Shown here: positions 9,314 through 19,745 of the stretch, piece by piece
How the letters are laid out: every line of letters begins with the position of its first letter
Position numbering within the stretch: position 1 is the first letter of the stretch
Assembly: GCF_018687715.1 (NCBI RefSeq)
Contig: NC_056767.1
Location: 26,399,501-26,463,500, forward strand
Direction: 5' to 3'
Length of the DNA: 64,000 bases
Origin: Carya illinoinensis
Lineage: Eukaryota > Streptophyta > Magnoliopsida > Fagales > Juglandaceae
Made by a program: the position numbers and the translations under genes
Notes under the pieces: generated by a model
The model's input: only the letters and a program-made list of their open reading frames with translations
Databases searched by the model: none
What the model was told of the DNA's origin: nothing

Positions 9314-10715
9314 ATGAGAAAACCTGGGGAGCGGTCCGGCTGCTCCCCCTCATTAAACAGCCCTCCAATGGCTGTACGCCACATAAGCAATTTATAATAT
9401 TTAGTATGCACTTGTATACACTTGATTAGAGACCCACGTTCTCTCACTCCTTTGTCTTCCATACCATCCTAATCCAAACGAAATCCCACACCACACTCAT
9501 CCTCGACGGCGCTTGACCCAGACGGTGGCAAGGACGAAGCTCGACCAAATGGTACTCTCTCTGTCTCTCTCTAAAATTCCTTTTCTTTTTGGTACTTTCT
9601 CGACCTTATTCTACTTCTTATTTCACGTTGTTTTTGTTTTCTTTCTGCAACCCTCAAACTCCTCCATGTTTCCCTCACCAATTCTATCTTTCTCGCTCTC
9701 TCTCTCATTCTTTTATCTTATTCGTTATTATGCAGCTATTGAGCCTTTCACCTCCAAGACCTCCACCCTGTCACCAGCCAACTCGGGCCCTTAGCCTTTC
9801 TATCACCTAGCCGTGGACCATTAAACACCAAGGTTCATTGTCCAGCTTTACCACACTGTAGCAACTGTGTTGCATGTTTTTCCCAGCGTCCAAGAGACAA
9901 CAAGTGAACCCAGACCAGCCACTTTGTCCTTGCTCATTATTGCCTTTTCTCCACCAACCATAGACCCACACCACCCCAACAATTATTCTCTGTTTTTCTA
10001 CTCCTGAAACAGAGCAACTCTAGAAAAGCTAGTTATCCACATCTCCTCACGACACGGCCAAAGGAAGCAAACGACATCGTCATCACCTCACGCTGCCTAC
10101 CCTCCCTCTTAGCTCCGCAACCACTGCCCTTAAGCCTCCAGCCCCGTGTTCCTCAACCGTCCAATGCTGTAAAGCTGCCTCACCACCACCGAGAGCCCTG
10201 TTTATACCAACTGAAATAGAGCAGCACCTCATGGAACTTCTCGGCAAGCTGTTCAACCATTTGCTGCCAGTTTGCCACAACCCAACTATCAACGTTGCAC
10301 AACACCAAGGTCACTGGTTTTTAATTGCCGACAGGAATGGTGCAATGGTGGTTTGAAATATGTGTGCGTGAGATGGTGCTCAATTCGTGTGGGTCAGGTG
10401 GTCTACACAGCCAAGCTAGACAATGGATGGTCGGCGTCAGGCTGGGATGGCAGCGGTGGAACTGAGCTTTGTCTTGGGAGGCGGCGCAAAGAGACAGGCT
10501 TGATTATGGAGAACACGCTTTCTTTGTCTGTTTTGGAAATAAAACCGATAGAAATTAGAATGGGGAAGACGATTTCTGTGATGGAGAAGAGGTGATTCTG
10601 TGTGATGAGGTGTAACTGTTTTATTGTGTTTTTACCTACGTGTTGCCTTGTGAGTGGAAGGCTGCTATTTTGGGTATAACAGCCGGACCGCTCCGCAGCG
10701 GTTCGCTTTTCTCAT
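9314..10715. mobile_element. Possible non-autonomous TIR element (MULE-like?)
   Basis: Bases 9328-9342 (GGAGCGGTCCGGCTG) are repeated in inverted orientation at 10680-10694, and outside them ATGAGAAAA (9314-9322) is matched by TTTTCTCAT (10707-10715). The two ends differ by an indel between these blocks. No clear target duplication was found. The interior (about 9490-10600) is GC-richer than its surroundings and has gene-like composition, including a possible exon end ATG|GTACTC near 9550, but no ORF I recognise. Gene capture is possible; the superfamily assignment is a guess. Confidence 0.4.
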
Positions 10716-11039
10716 TACTAGACTGTCAAAATACAAGCCTCTCTTGCTATTCTCTGGGCAGGATTGGTCCTTCCTAGAGTACTTCTTGTGGGGCTAACTT
10801 TGTATCAAAGTATATGATTTTGGTAAACAAAATCGCTAGTCGGTTAAACAGATATGACAAGACCGCTAATTAGAGACAACGCACGTAAAAATGTAATGCA
10901 CAGTTTCATATAAATATGTGTATTTGTGCATAGCAATGAATCACCTTTTAAGCAAAAACACATGTATTATTCATAGTCACGGTGAGGAATCACCTTCTGA
11001 GAATTTACCCTCTATGCAAAACTTAAGTATATGTATATA

Positions 11040-11365
11040 GTGAGCAGCTTGGAAAAGCAAGTGCTCACCCCAAGCCGAGCACTGGAGGGAGATCAATAGT
11101 GCTTGTATAAAAGCGAGTACTATGGAGTGCAACAAAGCTCGTCCCCAAGGTGAGCACCAGAAAAACAAAGTGTTCGCCTACAATGATCGGAGAAAAAGTG
11201 ATTGCTCCCAGACAAAAATCAAGGAAAGCAAAATGCTTGCCTACCAAGACAAACACTAGGGAAAGTAAAAGTGCTCACCTCTAGGCGAAGCACCTGTTAG
11301 AGCAAAATTGCTCATTCTCAAAGGGGCACAATGAAAGCAAAAGTGCTTGCTCCACACTAGTAGAG
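11040..11365. repeat. Degenerate tandem repeat of AAAAGTGCTCGCC-like units
   Basis: Variants of GCAAAAGTGCTTGCC / GTGCTCACC / GGCGAGCACC recur about eight times at irregular spacing of roughly 35-60 bases. No coding function seen. Confidence 0.55.
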
Positions 11366-12589
11366 CAAAGGAAAATGCTAGATCTCCCACTGAGAGATTC
11401 TGTTGGGAGCTACCACTCTCAATTTTTTTTTTCTTTCTTCTTAGTGATTAAGTAAAAATTGTTTAATATTATTATAAATTTTTTATATTTTTTTAAATAT
11501 TTAAAGATATTAAAAAAATGATGTGAAAAAAAAAAATAAAAATAGAAAATTGTTTTTTGGCCCAGCGGGAGGCCCAGCGGTGGCCGTAGCACTCCCCGTA
11601 GAGCAAAAAGTGTTTGCACTTTGCCACCAGGCATGAGGGGAGCATGACCAAATGATTGTTATCGTATTTTCAATACTTGTAAAAGTATGCACGCCAGCCT
11701 ATTTCGCTTAAAATTGTTGCTTGTGGATTTGACATATTTAGATGAGACTCTTCCTTTTTTAATTTAATATTAATAATTTGTATGTTTGGTTAATTTTTTT
11801 TTTTTAATTTAAAATTATTACTCTGAGAATCAAGCACCTGCCCGCTTAACTACTTATCCTAATTAAATGCCAGTAACGACGACCTTGTTCCACCATCCAT
11901 ATATGGAGCGGAATATATAGCTGCAACCAACATCACCTTGACGTTGGTTGACGTGGCTTATAATTAAAAAAAATTGAAGAAATATATTAATTTTCATAAT
12001 AAAATGGCGTTCAAAAACACAAAAAAACGGAAGACTAAAATCTTTTCTAATATTTATTTTTTTAATTTTTTTAATAAACCATATATTGGCACATGTCTTA
12101 ATTTCAAACTTCACCTAATTAATTAAATATTTATCGTGATTATAGACCTACTTATTAAAAGAAAGTCTGATCCAAATATGAGGAGAAATGTTCAAGAATA
12201 TAAATAATTAAATCTACATTTTTCCATTAATTCTTTCAAAAGGTGGTTTATAAAAAGTATATTTTCCATGATATAGGTGTTTAATTGTTTACATATATTG
12301 GAATTAAATACAAATACTATTAAGTGCTAAAGACTTGTTATACATATCAAAGACGAACTACGTACTGACTACTCCTAATTTGTCTCCGTGGACTTTGAAC
12401 TTGGAGTTGGACTTGGATTCAACGTTGTCTGCGAGAGATATTAGCTTGGAATAGTCTTCAATTTTCACACCTGCAAGAGCCTTTTTATTTGTTTTTATTT
12501 GGGAAGAAACGTCTATGATCTTTCTAGCCCTGTGGAAGGAAATCCAGTCCAACTGAATTTTCGCCTAGCTCTGATCTTCTACGCCCGCC
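11366..12589. other. Non-coding stretch upstream of the cysteine-rich protein gene
   Basis: It holds A/T homopolymer-rich sequence (11420-11560) and a GC-richer block at 11560-11640 (GGCCCAGCGG twice) that looks like a decayed repeat. An open minus-strand stretch of 64 codons at 12358-12552 has balanced codons but no family I recognise. The proximal promoter of the gene at 12590 must lie here; no clear TATA box was picked out. Confidence 0.5.
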
Positions 12590-13420
12590 ATGAAGAACGG
12601 TTTGGTGCTATTCGCGGCCATAATATTCTTTCTGATATGCCCACTCACAGTGATACGTAGGGAAGATAACTGGGTCGAGAGATGCAGGTCAGAGTATCAC
12701 TCCATTCTAGGATGTGCTGCCAAGAACTTTGATCCCTTAATCCCCGTTGATCCAGAATGTTGCAAGATTATTGACGATTTCGATCGTGCATGTGTTTCTA
12801 AATCGAAAAGTACTTTTCAATATCTAGAGTTTTCGTTTCTGTGGATTAAGAATAGATGTGGGTCACCAAATCCATCAAATCCACCTTCGGTACAGCCACC
12901 AAGTCCACCGTCTCCGGCGGAAACCCTGCCTCCTCCTCCTCCTTCATCAAGCACTCCACCTCCAGTACCTTCAAGCGACCAGACACCCTGGCAACGCTTG
13001 CAGGTTTATCCACCGGAACAGTTACCGATGCCAGATGCCACTGGTCTCTGGGGAACTTGGAGAGGCTGTGGGAAGGATCACGCCGCCGAGAGCACCACCA
13101 GTAAAGAGTGGGATTTCCCAAATAATCGCACAAGTTGTACTGTGATACGTTATATAGGCATATATTGTGACACGGGAAAGCCTTTGGACACCGTCGATGA
13201 GATTTGTTGTATGCTTAATAAAGACGTTGATGCTGTTCCAATCGGGAAGTGTATGAATGTCAAGCCCCTTATTGTTTCGCCAGGACAACATTCTCCGCCA
13301 CCTCCACAGATACTGTCGGGTGTTGATCCTCTCGAACCAATGCCGGTGGCTGATGCCACTGGTCTCTGGGGACAATGGGCAGGCCGTGGAGAGGGTAATG
13401 CCGCGGAGAACTCCATCTAA
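12590..13420 (+). CDS. Secreted proline-rich, cysteine-rich protein with prolamin-like/ECA1-type domains
   Basis: 276 residues. Residues 1-22 form a signal peptide (hydrophobic LVLFAAIIFFLICPL). Domain 1 has cysteines at 32, 42, 57, 58, 68 and 90; the C-x9-C-x14-CC-x9-C-x21-C spacing suits the six-cysteine prolamin-like (ECA1 gametogenesis-related) fold. A proline-rich linker (about 92-135, PSPPSP and PPPPPSS) follows. A second module begins with MPDATGLWGTW (147-157) and has cysteines at 160, 183, 193, 206, 207 and 221. A third module starts at MPVADATGLWGQW (251-263) but is cut by TAA at 13418-13420. The linker suggests a cell-wall or apoplastic location. Proteins of this type in plants are often reproductive or defence-related, but nothing here tells which. 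No introns are needed. The product may be a truncated form of a longer ancestor. Confidence 0.65.
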   Translation: MKNGLVLFAAIIFFLICPLTVIRREDNWVERCRSEYHSILGCAAKNFDPLIPVDPECCKIIDDFDRACVSKSKSTFQYLEFSFLWIKNRCGSPNPSNPPSVQPPSPPSPAETLPPPPPSSSTPPPVPSSDQTPWQRLQVYPPEQLPMPDATGLWGTWRGCGKDHAAESTTSKEWDFPNNRTSCTVIRYIGIYCDTGKPLDTVDEICCMLNKDVDAVPIGKCMNVKPLIVSPGQHSPPPPQILSGVDPLEPMPVADATGLWGQWAGRGEGNAAENSI

Positions 13421-13623
13421 AAATGTTAGGAGATCGAAATCGAATGACAAGGATAACAGCAAAACTTGATGTAGTCTCGCATGTCACGTAGGCATATCTT
13501 GTGACACGTACGGCTAAGCCTTTCGACACACTTCATGAATATTGTTGTTTGATTAAGAATGATCCTCGTACTCATGAAATTCCCGGAAAATGCATGGATG
13601 TCAAACCATACGTGATTAATTGA
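13321..13623 (+). pseudogene. Broken third module of the cysteine-rich protein
   Basis: After the stop at 13418-13420, a shifted frame at about 13507-13623 reads TAKPFDTLHEYCCLIKNDP, then PGKCMDVKPYVIN and a stop. This matches module 2 (TGKPLDTVDEICCMLNKD, then IGKCMNVKP). The nucleotide match is also clear between TGTGACACGGGAAAGCC in module 2 and TGTGACACGTACGGCTAAGC in module 3, where inserted bases break the frame. The module also lacks the cysteine that corresponds to Cys160. So the gene once had three tandem modules and lost the last by stop and frameshift. Confidence 0.75.
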
Positions 13624-13936
13624 CGAAGGATTAAGTCTTTTATTTACTTTTTTTTATTATCCATCTCTTTCTATCGATCGGTTTCTTAGAAAATTCTGAA
13701 GCATGCAAGTGCTAGCTAGTATAATTAATTGATAAGAGTTGGTTTAGGTTTCAGTATTGTCATGCCGTTTAGGTTTAAGGGTCGTGCTTTTCTAATTAAT
13801 TAGTTGTTAGAGGTTTGACTTTAATAGTCTTAATTTGCTTTTGCAATTGGGCTCCATATATTATAATATAATTTGAGTATTTATCAGACATTATTGAATT
13901 CTTAATTTGCCTTTGTACTTTCCTCGTAATTGCCGT

Positions 13937-13940
<4 letters not shown>

Positions 13941-13970
<30 letters not shown>
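13941..13970. repeat. (TA)n microsatellite
   Basis: Fifteen TA units in AT-rich DNA downstream of the cysteine-rich protein gene. Confidence 0.95.
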
Positions 13971-13973
<3 letters not shown>

Positions 13974-14359
13974 ATTCACATATAATAACAAAGGAGGATG
14001 TTATTCGGACCGATGTCCTTATACCGATAATCCAATTGATGAGTGCATTTCAAACTTTTACTCTTTTTTTTTTTTTTTAAATATTTTTTTTATAAAAAAT
14101 ATATAAACTCAATAATATTCCCTTACTTAATCACTAAAAATACATTAAAAAAAATAGTCAACCATTATTCGTCATCTGTCGGTTCAAACAACATTATCTT
14201 TTTAACAAATTGTCGATATGCATGCCTCAGATCATGTACATCATGCACATGACCCAAAACTCATTTGTTTATATCGAAATAAGTTTTGGGGTTTTGATAT
14301 TATCGGGAAATTAGCTCGAATTGTGAATATATATATTGCTCCATTTTGCATATGGTAAC

Positions 14360-14723
14360 TAAGGTCTCGTTTGGTTACTATGATGAGATTATGAAATGCA
14401 AAATTTGTGAATAGTAGTAAAATAATTTGGGTTAAATTTTTTTTAGAGTTTTGAGAAATGAGAGAGAAAAAATTGAATAAAAAAAATCATAAAGTTGAAA
14501 GAGGGTTAGAATATAATTTTATAATATTATTTTTGTTTTGAAATTTAGAGAAGTTGAATTATTTTTTATGTTATGTTTAGAAATTTAAAAAAGTCGTAAT
14601 GATTAGATCAGAAAGCTGAAAATTTGAAAATCTAAAATTGAAAAATGTTTGTATTTAAATTGTGTTTGGATATTGAGATAAAATGAGATAGTTTCAAAGG
14701 TTTGTAAAACCAAATCAGACTTA
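14360..14723. mobile_element. MITE with GTTTGGTTA-type ends
   Basis: The left end TAAGGTCTCGTTTGGTTA is matched in inverted form by the right end (AAAACCAAATCAGACTTA). The interior is AT-rich with AAATTT tracts and has no ORF. Related sequences occur at 19542 and 24658, so it is a repeat family. Superfamily not determined. Confidence 0.5.
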
Positions 14724-15602
14724 ATTGCCATTCAAGAAAAACCAATTGGTGTACTTAGAGAGATACACACTACAACATTTTGGAGCTTTTTCCAAGGTTG
14801 AGAGTGGTCGAAAAAAGCTAGGATCCACCAAAATTTTTCATGGGATGTTGGTAGCATATAATAAGTGACGAATACTATTTTGCCACTAAATTTATTTTTC
14901 GTGAGAAAAGATACATTTTTTCCACGATTTCAATTTGTGGTAAATACTAGTTTAGTTCATGGCAAAAGCTGTTTGGATTTAAGCCCTTGTGGTCCTTCAA
15001 ATTTATTTACCCACTAATCATTTTGGTCGAAAATAATATAATTCCCATGATAATATTCATAGAAAATATGGTGGCATATAGTTTTTTGTGATGTATCTTA
15101 TTGTGCCAAAAACATGTTTGTAATAGACTTCGTGGTGCTAATTATATCACAAAATGAATTATAGTTGTCAAACTCCATCTTTTCCCACCATATTGTATGA
15201 TTGCTAATGTTCATTTTTCATGAAAGTCTACAGTTTGGTGGCAAATACATATTAGCTACTGAGCATATAGTAGTAAAAAATATTTGCCTCGAGTTACATT
15301 CATGGCAAAAGCTAAGATATTTTAAGAAAAAAAAAACAGAAAAGAAAAAGAGAGATTTAGCCAAAACTAATCATAACAAATAGTCTAATATAGGCTTAAA
15401 TAAGTATATGCCAACATTAGAGATCAAAATTGACAATTATAATAATTTGAAAAGAAAATATTAGAAAAATTTACATTTGTTTTTACAAACTTATCCATTC
15501 CCAATACATTCAAGTTTTAGAAACCAATACCAAATCATGTTTTACAAACTCAAAACTGCTCCACTTAATCCCAACACTTCAAAATAATTCATCTTTATCC
15601 AA

Positions 15603-15950
15603 CTACATTCCATGTTCAAACATCAACACAAATGAAGCCAAATTACTTCTAAAATAATGGGTGACTATCAATATATTGCTCTTTGGATCATACTTGGAGA
15701 ATATGGAGGGGTGACCATCATGAAATTCAAGGAATATATCATGTAATTGTTTTGGTACATCATGAACCTGTAATAAGAACAGGGAAGGTGAAACCTTTTC
15801 TAGATGTATTATCCATACATCAATGTATTTTAATTTCAGGCATATGAAATCTAGGGAACACAAATATATAGAATACTTACGACGTGCATGGTTGGTGTGA
15901 GCATTTCGAGTTGGTTTCTTTAACTTCCTTGCTACAGAGTTCAGGCACAT
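15603..15950 (-). other. Possible captured gene fragment, part 1
   Basis: An open minus-strand stretch whose second half (VHDVPKQLHDIFLEF and following) has coding-like composition and ends without an obvious family match. It may be one exon followed by intron read-through, since the first half is A/T-rich and looks non-coding. Unrecognised. Confidence 0.25.
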
Positions 15951-17219
15951 AAAACTATGTTACAAAAGTTTTAGAAGTTCAAGAAAAAACAAGTAAGGAT
16001 ATGGTTGTCAATCCTTTGACAAAGAGACAGAGGCAAAATAAACTACTGGAGCTAATTGAGAAAATGACTAGCAACAAGATCAACTACAAGCAAGGGATTG
16101 AAGCTAGGGTTACAAACTTACCCCAAAGTCCAGCAAAATCGAAAGCCTAAGCAAGCAATTATGTATCCAACCATCTACACAAAAAAATAAAACTCGTTGA
16201 AACCATGCTCGTTGAAACAAAATATCAGAGCATATGGATGAACAAAACTATCTTACTTGATAAGTTCGAAGTATGATTGGTTCACACAAAACAATGGTGG
16301 TGGTTCCATATGGATGAAGCTGCCCTTGATCAAAATATAGAAAGGATTACAAAAAAAAAAAAGTCAATGTCCTGGTACCAAGTCATAAATTCTAAGATAT
16401 GTTGGAAAAGATTAACACCTGAAGGGAAAGGAAATTATGTTATAAATACAAGACAAAACAATAAATATAACATAGATTATTTACAATATTGCTAGATAGA
16501 AGCACAATATGGTGACTGACTTTTTCATGAAGCAAATGATACTAAATTAATTCCATATAATCATATTTATTATTTGAAACTGTCATTCTGCAATAACACT
16601 CATTTTTCATAGCATTTGCCTCTTTTTTTACTTAGACCCATGCATTCAGATACTCTACATGTGTAAACTGTCCAGATTTATTATTTATAAAAAAAAAATT
16701 TGGAAAAAAAAACACACACACACACACACTTTTTCATAGGTTCCTCGAACTGTACTCTGTTTCTTGTTTGAAGGCATCTTCATTTGCATGCAACACGATT
16801 TTCAGAAACTTGTTCATCACTATTCCAAACTAAATCAAAAGCTCCAACTTATTGAAACTCTATAAAACTCAAATCGATGCACTTCCTTATGAATGTTTTA
16901 TTTCTCCAGTTAGAAAGCAGAAATATAACATGTAACTTGATCGATACATGACCTCACTAACTAAACTAATTCTTCCATATACTATCCTTGCATATAGATG
17001 AAGCCGTGGAGCAATTAAATAATATTTGGTTTAGAGTTCAATACTAACATGTAAAATAGATACTTACAAACTAGACCATCCATATTCTACAATATCCATG
17101 TCCACCTATATACAGATCTACATGCACACAGATATGTGTTTGAGTGGGTGTTCACCATAATTATCCTACGCTAGAAGTTTTTTAGACTACTAGAGGTAAT
17201 GCTAGTAGTCTTACCTTGA

Positions 17220-17372
17220 ACTTAGGATTCATTTCGCAGCCCAATCATTTGTGCAATTTGATGCAAGTAATCTTCAATGCCATCAAACATGAAAGTAGCA
17301 GAATGGAAGGATATCTGCTCTTCATCCAAGGAGAATGCAAGACCCATGTGAAATGAACCCCAAAAAATGATC
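17220..17372 (-). other. Possible captured exon, part 2
   Basis: The minus strand reads FHMGLAFSLDEEQISFHS and then MFDGIEDYLHQIAQMIGL, ending near a GTAAG-like donor (plus CTTACC at about 17211-17216). Composition is strongly coding-like compared with the flanks, and a (TA)n tract interrupts the sequence just upstream. I do not recognise the protein. Its location in a non-autonomous CACTA element fits host-gene capture. Confidence 0.35.

Positions 17373-17376
<4 letters not shown>

Positions 17377-17416
<40 letters not shown>
17377..17416. repeat. (TA)n microsatellite
   Basis: About twenty TA units inside the non-autonomous CACTA element. Confidence 0.95.
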
Positions 17417-17422
<6 letters not shown>

Positions 17423-18045
17423 CCCCACAAAATGAATTACAACAGGAACTATATGCATTAAAGCATCTTAGTTCAAAATGAATGATCTAAATTGTGATTA
17501 TTACTTGTAATATTGGCAATATAGCTAATACCTATGTGTAGCAGTGATGTACAACCTATAAAAAGAAATCTATCAAAGCATCAGGAAAAAAGAATATTAA
17601 CCATTTGCAAGATGACCTTCCCACTTGAAATACAAAACTATCTTATAACAGTTCAACTTGAAATAAGGATTAAGTTCTACCTTAAGGACATGCATGGATC
17701 ATTGATGCAAACTGACATATAATGAAGCTAGTCCTTACTCAATTTTTTGTATTTTACAAATTACAGTAACCCTTTTTCGTACACAAGTTTTACAAAAACC
17801 ATCCTTTTTAAAAAACAAACAAATTACAGCAACCCTTTTTCAAAACAAACAAGTTTTACAATTTTAAGTGGAATAGCATTTAGAGTGTGGCATGCCACGT
17901 TACATATTACAGGAACCCTTTTTTAAACACAAAATTTGCACTTAAACAGGGTAAATTGCTTCCTTTATGCCCATTACAGTTTGTACAATAATGAAGTTAC
18001 AAATGAAAAAGGACCCACAACTTAGAATTAGGAGACCCATGGCAT

Positions 18046-18149
18046 GAGTCCATAGAGAAAAACTCGTTGGCAAGAGAGTCCATAGGTTTTGGAAACTGAG
18101 TTCATAGAGAAAAACTCATTGGCAAGAGAGTCCATAGGCTTCGGAAACT
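18046..18149. repeat. Two-copy 52-bp tandem duplication
   Basis: Units starting GAGTCCATAGAGAAAAACTC at 18046 and GAGTTCATAGAGAAAAACTC at 18098 differ at only a few bases. The motif GAGAGTCCATAGG recurs inside each unit. Confidence 0.9.
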
Positions 18150-19541
18150 TACCCAAATTTTCTAGAAGTTCTTTGTTCCTCTCTTTTGGTACATTCAACC
18201 TCTCACAAATTCCTTCATTGAATTATGTAAAAAATAACCACTTCCAGCAACAATTAAAGCAAACCCAAATCAAAATAAAACTCAATTTATTTTAAATCGA
18301 TCAGAGAAGAGATTGCATGAACTATCTATAAAGGAAATAAAATAAAAGTATAAAGTTTAGGTTTCATGTGGACTGGAGTATACGGGTGAAAACCTATTTG
18401 ATGGGTCAAGATCTTTGGAACATCATTGAAGCAACAATCGAACAACCCAAACAAGAAGACATAGTTTCTTTTAAGGTTTGGAGCAGGGTTTGCAACAACC
18501 CAAACGACTATAAAATAAAATCGGTATATCGTTGCAGTAGGATGGAGCATAATACCCAGCTATGTTCAAAAATCCCGATTGGAATGAGGATTCTTTTTTT
18601 CCCTGCAGATCACAAAAAAACCCAACTACGTTCAAAAAAACCTAAAGATGTCGATTGAAACTAAAGTAGCCACTTCTCTTGCAAAGGGAGAGAGAGAACG
18701 AAGAGAAGAGCCAGAGAGAGAGAGAGAGAGAGAGATAGACGAACGTTAAGAGAGAGACTCACTAGCCAGGGGAGGCGACGACAGTGCGGCCGTGGGAAGG
18801 GGCAACAGTGGGCATAGCGTGAGGGAGAGAGAGAGAGACTACAAAAATGAAAGAAAAAAAGCGAGATAGGGAAGAAAAATAAAAGTCTCATTTTGAAATC
18901 GGTGAATTTTTAAGGCGCTAATACTTATTTGCAGCTAATGTTTTCATCACTAAAACAAATATGCCACGTTGCTGAGGATATAAATTAAATATTTTTTTAC
19001 GATGATTTTATTTCATGGTAAAAGACAATCTAACTCATGACAATAACTATTTTTTCACTAAAAATTTATATGTTGTCCATGTTAATTAACCAGAAAATAA
19101 ATTGGTCACAAAAACTATAGACGTGGTAGAAAAAAATCTTTTGTCATCAAATATTATCGACTATGATAATCTCATGGGAAAATGCCTATATTTATTCTCT
19201 CTAATAATTTTGATGGCAAAACGCCACTTTTTTCCATGATATTATGCCGCGGGAAAAAAACTCGTGGCAAAAGCCACAATACGTTGTAGTGACATTTAAT
19301 TAATTTTCTATGAATTTCAACATCATATTTCGTAGATATGTCATGTAAGTTTAATTATTAGAACGGTGGCAATGATGAGCAATATTAATATTATAGAGTC
19401 ATAAAGCCTAATATTACATCTTAAACCACGTAAAACGTGTCACATTAGCTAGTCCGCCAATGGCAGATGAAGAATATCATAATTGTTCTTCAAAAATTTA
19501 TCTCCAAAGTAACATAGGTTTTTAAGCCAAGCTTCTCCAAA

Positions 19542-19745
19542 GTGTTTGGTTAACCAAAATCAAAAATCTCATCTCATTTTATCTTAACTTATCGTTACAA
19601 TTTTTTCAAATTTTCATACAAAATATAATAAACAATCTAACCTTTTCAAATCCCAATACAAAATTATTATTCAAAAATTATATTATAATAATATTTTATT
19701 AATTACTATTTAAAACATCTCATCTGATCTGTGTAACCAAACGGG
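19542..19745. mobile_element. MITE of the GTTTGGTTA family, second copy
   Basis: The left end GTGTTTGGTTAACCAAAATC and right end GTGTAACCAAACGGGC are inverted relatives. The interior is AT-rich with ATCTCATCTCATTTTATCTT near the left end and ACATCTCATCTGATCTG near the right. It lies about 250 bases outside the right end of the 14768-19291 CACTA element. Confidence 0.45.

Larger units (their letters stand above)
14768..19291. mobile_element. Non-autonomous CACTA element, complete, with ACA target duplication
   Basis: The left end is CACTACAACATTTTGGAGCT (14768 on); the right end, read inward on the minus strand, is CACTACAACGTATTGTGGCT from 19291. The 3-bp flanks are ACA (14765-14767) and ACA (19292-19294), as expected for this superfamily. 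Subterminal repeats related to TTCATGGCAAAAGCT occur near 14957, 15299 and 19264, and many CATG(G)GAAAA variants lie within about 550 bases of the left end and 400 of the right. No transposase is present, so mobility would need an enzyme in trans. The interior holds gene-like fragments (15603-15950, 17220-17372, 18650-18890), suggesting captured host sequence. Its ends share CACTACAACA with the element ending at 9230, but the subterminal motifs differ, so it belongs to another family. Confidence 0.88.

Noticed and set aside
12846..13529. Several ORFs overlapping the cysteine-rich protein gene on both strands
   Set aside because: They are frame shadows of the proline- and cysteine-rich reading frame; none has a signal peptide or a known motif.
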